Shown: positions 6,806-10,197 of the stretch, one piece after another
Position numbering within the stretch: position 1 is the stretch's first letter
How the letters are laid out: the number at the start of each line of letters is the position of its first letter
Assembly: GCA_949288625.1 (NCBI GenBank)
Contig: CASEKZ010000023.1
Location: 1 to 10,197 of the forward strand
DNA length: 10,197 nucleotides
DNA from: an uncultured bacterium
Lineage (GTDB): Bacteria > Bacillota_I > Bacilli_A > RF39 > UBA660
Reading direction: 5' to 3'
Notes under the pieces: model-generated
Database searches by the model: none
What the model saw: the letters and a program-made list of their open reading frames with translations, nothing else
What the model was told of the DNA's origin: nothing
Made by a program: the position numbers and the translations under genes

Positions 6806-8237
6806 TTATGTAATAGAAGCAAAAAAAAATAACGTAGAAAAAAAGGAATTTTTAGTTAATTATTTTAAACCAATTTTTAAAAAACTTGTAGTAAGAATAT
6901 GGGGCGAAAAAGCTTATTCATCAATGGCGCCAAAGTTACCATATTTTATTGATGAATTTTTAGAAAATGGCGCTAATGTATCTATTTATGATTTCTTATT
7001 TTATAAGGTAACACATTCCTATACAAAAAACAAAGAAGATATTGGTACTAAAATTGATTACTTTGATGATAAAAAAAGTAATTATATAATAGAACATTAT
7101 GCAACTATCTTTGTAAATAAGATTGGTAAATTTAATAAGATATTAACTAAAGAACAATTAGAACGTTTTTCATATACGTTTATTAAGAGTGTGTTTTATA
7201 AACCATATACTAAAGATGTTGATTTGCGTATTATTATGAATGCCGCAATTGCAAATGAAGTTAAAAGATATGAAAAAGATAGTGAAAAGTTAATAAAAAG
7301 ATATGTTTTATTAAGAGGAATTGAAGATAATATAGTTGATTATTATGCTAATAAATATAGGGATTTGTTAGACGATAGAAGTTTGGTTTTTATAAAAGAT
7401 TATTTGCTTAAAATATATGATGAATTAATAATTGAAACGCTTTATGAGTTTAAGGCAATATCATGTAACATCGGAACTATTTTAGAAGAAAAAATTTATA
7501 AGGTGTTAAGAGAAAAAAAGGATCTTAAAAATAGTTGTTATAAATTAGCACAAGAAGGCGATGAAAACGCTATTAATAAGTTACTTACTTATTATTCTAA
7601 TATAAAACTTAGAATGTATGATTATTATAAAGATAAAATTAATATTTCAAATGATTGTTTAATTAATATGATTGATTTATATTATGAAAAATGTACGAGG
7701 TTTTATATTAAAAAATTTGGTAATAAAAATATTAATCAATATAGTAAGTTTATTTCTACTAATTTAAAAAATTGTTTAGAATATCATTATAAAGCTTATG
7801 TTAAGTTTGAAAGTCAAAAAGAAGATATAGAAATAATATATAAAATATATTTTAAAAAAATAGACAGAAGTTTAAATAAATTAGATGCTTACGTTTCTAA
7901 AGATGTTGTAAAAAAGATATTAGTCAGTACTTATAGCGTAGTAGCGGCTAATAGTGTTATTAAACGTAAAGAAAATAACATGTATAATTATATTACGAGA
8001 GCTTTAAACCATGTTATTTTTGATATAAATAATTATTATAGTTATGATATTATTATGAGCTTAAAAGAAAATTTTAAAGAAGGTAATGATGATAATTTAT
8101 GTAATGTAATAGATAACCTTACTGATTATTATTTATGTAATTATGAACTTATAAAAGAGGAATATGAATTTTATATAATTAAAGCATTACATAGTTTATA
8201 TAAAAATACAAAGGGAAAAACACTTTCAAAAAAATAA
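6792..8237 (+). CDS. unknown helical repeat protein, larger member of a paralogous pair
   Basis: Function not recognised. 481 residues, with AAAGGAG (6777-6783) eight bases before ATG 6792, inside the end of the upstream gene, so the two are translationally coupled. It is all-helical, very rich in Lys, Tyr, Asn and Ile, with no signal peptide or membrane helix. I see about five related segments (~18-78, ~97-160, ~180-240, ~258-333, ~345-413). Residues ~100-195 align with residues ~27-122 of the upstream protein: DLRIIMNAAI to DIRVLILNTI, then KRYVLLRGIE to KRYVMLVGID. Segment four (KINISNDCLINMID, then FISTNLKNCLEY) matches the last segment of the upstream protein (KVTISDDVLKKLID, then YIRLEEYL). 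The pattern suggests repeats descended from a sigma region 2-like helical bundle, but no region 4 helix-turn-helix is visible. A purely structural or scaffold role is equally possible. Confidence 0.82.
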   Translation: MNINDYVIEAKKNNVEKKEFLVNYFKPIFKKLVVRIWGEKAYSSMAPKLPYFIDEFLENGANVSIYDFLFYKVTHSYTKNKEDIGTKIDYFDDKKSNYIIEHYATIFVNKIGKFNKILTKEQLERFSYTFIKSVFYKPYTKDVDLRIIMNAAIANEVKRYEKDSEKLIKRYVLLRGIEDNIVDYYANKYRDLLDDRSLVFIKDYLLKIYDELIIETLYEFKAISCNIGTILEEKIYKVLREKKDLKNSCYKLAQEGDENAINKLLTYYSNIKLRMYDYYKDKINISNDCLINMIDLYYEKCTRFYIKKFGNKNINQYSKFISTNLKNCLEYHYKAYVKFESQKEDIEIIYKIYFKKIDRSLNKLDAYVSKDVVKKILVSTYSVVAANSVIKRKENNMYNYITRALNHVIFDINNYYSYDIIMSLKENFKEGNDDNLCNVIDNLTDYYLCNYELIKEEYEFYIIKALHSLYKNTKGKTLSKK

Positions 8238-8253
8238 GAAGTGTTTTTCTTTT
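8215..8253 (+). terminator. terminator overlapping the stop of the 481-residue gene
   Basis: GAAAAACACTT (8215-8225) pairs perfectly with AAGTGTTTTTC (8239-8249) across a 13-nt loop that contains the TAA stop (8235-8237). A TTTT run follows. The arms can extend outward by G-T pairs. Confidence 0.7.
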
Positions 8254-8260
8254 ATAAATG

Positions 8261-8269
8261 TGATATAAT
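8261..8269 (+). promoter_or_regulatory. miaB-ricA promoter, extended -10 TGaTATAAT
   Basis: Identical to the nine-base tdk element. TATAAT is at 8264-8269, with no good -35 at 17 bp. The predicted start near 8276 gives a leader under 20 nt before ATG 8295. Confidence 0.65.
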
Positions 8270-8294
8270 CTGTATTTAGAAACGGGTGATTAAC

Positions 8295-9719
8295 ATGTTA
8301 AAACCAAATTTTAAAGAAGCTAAGAAAAGAACGAAAGATGATATAAAAGTCTTAAGAAATGAATACGTTATACCAGATGATGTAAAAAACATTGGAAAAA
8401 ATAAAAAATATTTTATTAAGACTTATGGTTGTCAAATGAATGAACATGATAGTGAGATGATTTCGGCAATTTTAGAAGATATGTCATATACTAAAACCAG
8501 CGATTATGAAGATGCTGATTTAATTATTTTAAATACTTGTGCAATAAGAGAAAACGCTCATAATAAGACGTTTGGAATGCTTGGAAGAATCAAACATATG
8601 AAGCAAGAAAAACCCGGATTAATGGTTGGTCTTGCGGGCTGTATGAGTCAGGAAGAAAGCGTGGTAGAAGAGATTATAAATAAATATAAATGGATGGATT
8701 TTGTTTTTGGAACTCATAACATTCATAAACTTCCAGAAATTTTACAAGAACATGTTCGCACAAAAAAACTTGAGGTAAACGTATGGTCTAACGAGGGTAA
8801 CGTAATCGAAGGTATTCCATCAAAAAGGGACTCAAAATACAAAGCCTGGGTAAACATTATGTATGGTTGTGATAAATTTTGTACTTATTGTATCGTACCA
8901 TATACAAGAGGTAAACAAAGAAGTAGAATGCCTGAAGACATAATAGATGAAGTAAAAGACTTAATAAAAAGGGGATATCAAGAAGTAACGTTACTTGGTC
9001 AAAACGTCAATGCCTATGGAAAAGACTTTAAAAACACGGATTATAAGATGGAAAACTTACTTAGTGATGTTGCTAAAACTGGTATAAAAAGAGTAAGGTT
9101 TGTAACTTCTCATCCTTGGGATTTTACTGATAACATGATAGAAGTTATTGCAAAGTATGATAATATTTGTAATTATATACATTTACCAGTGCAATCAGGT
9201 TCTTCTAGAATTTTAAAGTTAATGGGCAGAAGATACACTAAAGAAGATTATTTAAAATTATATAATAAAATAAAAGCAAAAGTTAAAAACTGTTCAATAA
9301 CAACTGATATTATAGTTGGTTTTCCAGGAGAGACAAAAGAGGATTTTAAACAGACTTTAGATTTAGTAAAAAAGTGTAAGTTTGATTCTGCGTTTACTTT
9401 TATATACTCACCAAGAGAAGGCACTCCTGCTGCTAAAATGGTAGATGAAACAACACTAGAAGAAAAAGAACAAAGGTTACATAAATTAAATGAGTTAGTA
9501 AATAAATACTCTAAAGATGCCAATAGAAAATTGGTTGGTAAAATCATACCAGTTCTTTTAGAAAGTGTAAGTGAAAAAGATGAGAACATGTTAGCGGGTT
9601 ATACGGATACAATGAAATTAGTTAACGTAAAAGCTGATAAAAAATACATAGGTAAAATAGTAAACGTTAAAATATTAGATGCTAAAACATGGAGTTTAGA
9701 TGGTGAAATAAATGAATAA
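8295..9719 (+). CDS. miaB: tRNA-2-methylthio-N6-dimethylallyladenosine synthase (MiaB)
   Basis: Radical-SAM methylthiotransferase converting i6A37 to ms2i6A37 in tRNAs reading UNN codons, using two [4Fe-4S] clusters. From ATG 8295 it has 474 residues. The N-terminal UPF0004 domain has Cys46 (YGCQMNEHDSE), Cys82 (NTCAIRENA) and Cys116 (AGCMSQ). The radical-SAM CxxxCxxC is Cys192, Cys196 and Cys199 in YGCDKFCTYCIVPYTRGKQRSR-type sequence. HLPVQSGS and a C-terminal TRAM domain follow. The signature YGCQMN and the TRGKQRSR segment are MiaB-like rather than MtaB- or RimO-like. The frame could open at GTG 8286, but GGGTGAT (8284-8290) then serves as the ribosome binding site for ATG 8295, so I prefer the ATG. 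An N-terminal extension of about 35 residues before the first domain is normal for Bacillota. Its last 8 bp overlap the next gene. Confidence 0.95.
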   Translation: MLKPNFKEAKKRTKDDIKVLRNEYVIPDDVKNIGKNKKYFIKTYGCQMNEHDSEMISAILEDMSYTKTSDYEDADLIILNTCAIRENAHNKTFGMLGRIKHMKQEKPGLMVGLAGCMSQEESVVEEIINKYKWMDFVFGTHNIHKLPEILQEHVRTKKLEVNVWSNEGNVIEGIPSKRDSKYKAWVNIMYGCDKFCTYCIVPYTRGKQRSRMPEDIIDEVKDLIKRGYQEVTLLGQNVNAYGKDFKNTDYKMENLLSDVAKTGIKRVRFVTSHPWDFTDNMIEVIAKYDNICNYIHLPVQSGSSRILKLMGRRYTKEDYLKLYNKIKAKVKNCSITTDIIVGFPGETKEDFKQTLDLVKKCKFDSAFTFIYSPREGTPAAKMVDETTLEEKEQRLHKLNELVNKYSKDANRKLVGKIIPVLLESVSEKDENMLAGYTDTMKLVNVKADKKYIGKIVNVKILDAKTWSLDGEINE

Positions 9720-10047
9720 TATAAAAAGAAAAATAGATCAATTATTTGATGAGTTAGAAAAATCTAAACTTTACGATGATTATGTAGCCATTAAAAAGAA
9801 ACTAAGAGAAAATGATGAAATAATAAATTTAATTAACAAAATAAAAAGATTACAAAAAATAGCTACTAACCATCATGATTTACAATTAGAAAAAGAAATT
9901 AAAGAATTATATAAAAGGTTAGAATCATATCCTATATACCAAAGTTATCTAATTATAAAAGATGAATTAGAAGAAACGCTATTTGGTATAAAAGAACAGT
10001 TTGATGGTTACTTTAAAGAGATTTTATCTTTAAACATAAATGATTAG
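9712..10047 (+). CDS. YlbF/YmcA (RicA/RicF) family protein
   Basis: A 111-residue, highly charged helical protein matching the Com_YlbF family by pattern: IDQLFDELEKSKLYDDYVAIKK at the start (with amphipathic heptads), a central INKIKRLQKIA helix, and a second YPIYQSYLIIKDELE segment echoing the first. In B. subtilis ymcA (ricA) follows ymcB (miaB), the same order as here, so this is most likely the ricA equivalent. The Ric (Y-) complex of YaaT, YlbF and YmcA steers RNase Y-dependent mRNA processing. This protein is shorter than B. subtilis YmcA (about 143 residues) and has no cysteine, so it lacks the C-terminal cysteines tied to the Fe-S clusters of the Bacillus complex. GGTGA (9702-9706) is a modest ribosome binding site; the start overlaps miaB's end by 8 bp, indicating coupling. 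No clear terminator follows. Confidence 0.8.
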   Translation: MNNIKRKIDQLFDELEKSKLYDDYVAIKKKLRENDEIINLINKIKRLQKIATNHHDLQLEKEIKELYKRLESYPIYQSYLIIKDELEETLFGIKEQFDGYFKEILSLNIND

Positions 10048-10197
10048 TAAGTTATTGTTAAATCAGTATCATCATAATTGATTTTATCGATTTTTAATTT
10101 GTTTAAAATTTTACACCTTGGGAGTTAAGTCAAGATATTAGACAAAGGAAGAAGGGGGATATTATTAAAATACTGGAATTCAAACTGAATAGGAGAT
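10048..10197. other. unassigned tail; possible start of a new gene or element
   Basis: No confident gene. Bases 10044-10124 are open on the minus strand (26 codons, ending on a TAA that overlaps the ricA stop) but with no start; a stop codon lies directly upstream of it. From about 10107 to the end one + frame is open (reading PWELSQDIRQRKKGDIIKI...) without an obvious start codon. The stretch 10116-10160 is visibly richer in G and purine runs (GGGAG, AAGGAAGAAGGGGGA) than the rest of the window. The last bases, ATAGGAGAT, could be a ribosome binding site for a gene beginning just outside. Confidence 0.3.

Noticed and set aside
9248..9589. 113-residue minus-strand frame antisense to miaB
   Set aside because: It lies wholly inside the conserved radical-SAM region of miaB, has no ribosome binding site and a low-complexity Ser/Phe/Leu composition typical of a complement shadow.
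10044..10124. Minus-strand gene fragment of 26 codons converging on ricA
   Set aside because: No start codon, a stop directly upstream, and too short in AT-rich DNA to call; kept only as part of the edge observation.

Overview
The window is a compact, strongly AT-rich stretch with every confident gene on the + strand. It looks like a chromosomal segment of a low-GC Bacillota of the Bacilli/RF39-Erysipelotrichales kind, probably uncultured and host-associated. That placement is an inference from AT content, strong AAGGAG ribosome binding sites, very short intergenic gaps and the Bacillus-like miaB-ricA gene order. Tryptophan is encoded by TGG throughout and no gene carries an internal TGA, so the standard bacterial code applies rather than the mycoplasma code.

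Layout: (1) 3' end of serS (seryl-tRNA synthetase), closed by a perfect 30-bp palindrome that includes its stop codon. (2) An unrecognised 99-residue protein gene with its own promoter and terminator. (3) tdk, type II thymidine kinase. (4) A membrane-anchored GH3 (NagZ-like) glycosidase. (5) A peptidoglycan pair, murL (UDP-MurNAc-L-Ala-L-Glu epimerase) overlapping murD2 (the L-glutamate-adding Mur ligase). murD2 is intact in frame apart from a single TAA inside a conserved motif. (6) Two overlapping genes for unknown, purely helical, Lys/Tyr/Asn-rich proteins that share homologous segments and appear to consist of tandem repeats of a unit of roughly 65-75 residues, resembling a decayed sigma-70 region 2. 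(7) miaB (tRNA ms2i6A37 methylthiotransferase), overlapped by a small YlbF/YmcA (RicA)-family gene. (8) A 150-bp tail without a confident gene, whose last ~85 bp look different in composition and may begin another gene or element.

How the genes work together: murL and murD2 together give the alternative route to D-glutamate in the peptidoglycan stem peptide. MurD2 adds L-Glu to UDP-MurNAc-L-Ala and MurL then epimerises it, replacing the usual MurI racemase plus D-Glu-specific MurD. The GH3 enzyme upstream could act on cell-wall glycans. serS, miaB and the Ric-like gene belong to translation and RNA metabolism, and tdk to nucleotide salvage.

Transcription signals are unusually readable. Most units begin with an extended -10 element (TGnTATAAT or TGnTATTAT). 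Four of the five terminator hairpins overlap the stop codon of the gene they end, and the fifth holds the next gene's -10 element in its loop. The most interesting items are the stop codon in murD2, the MurL/MurD2 pathway in this type of organism, and the two-gene family of sigma-like repeat proteins.
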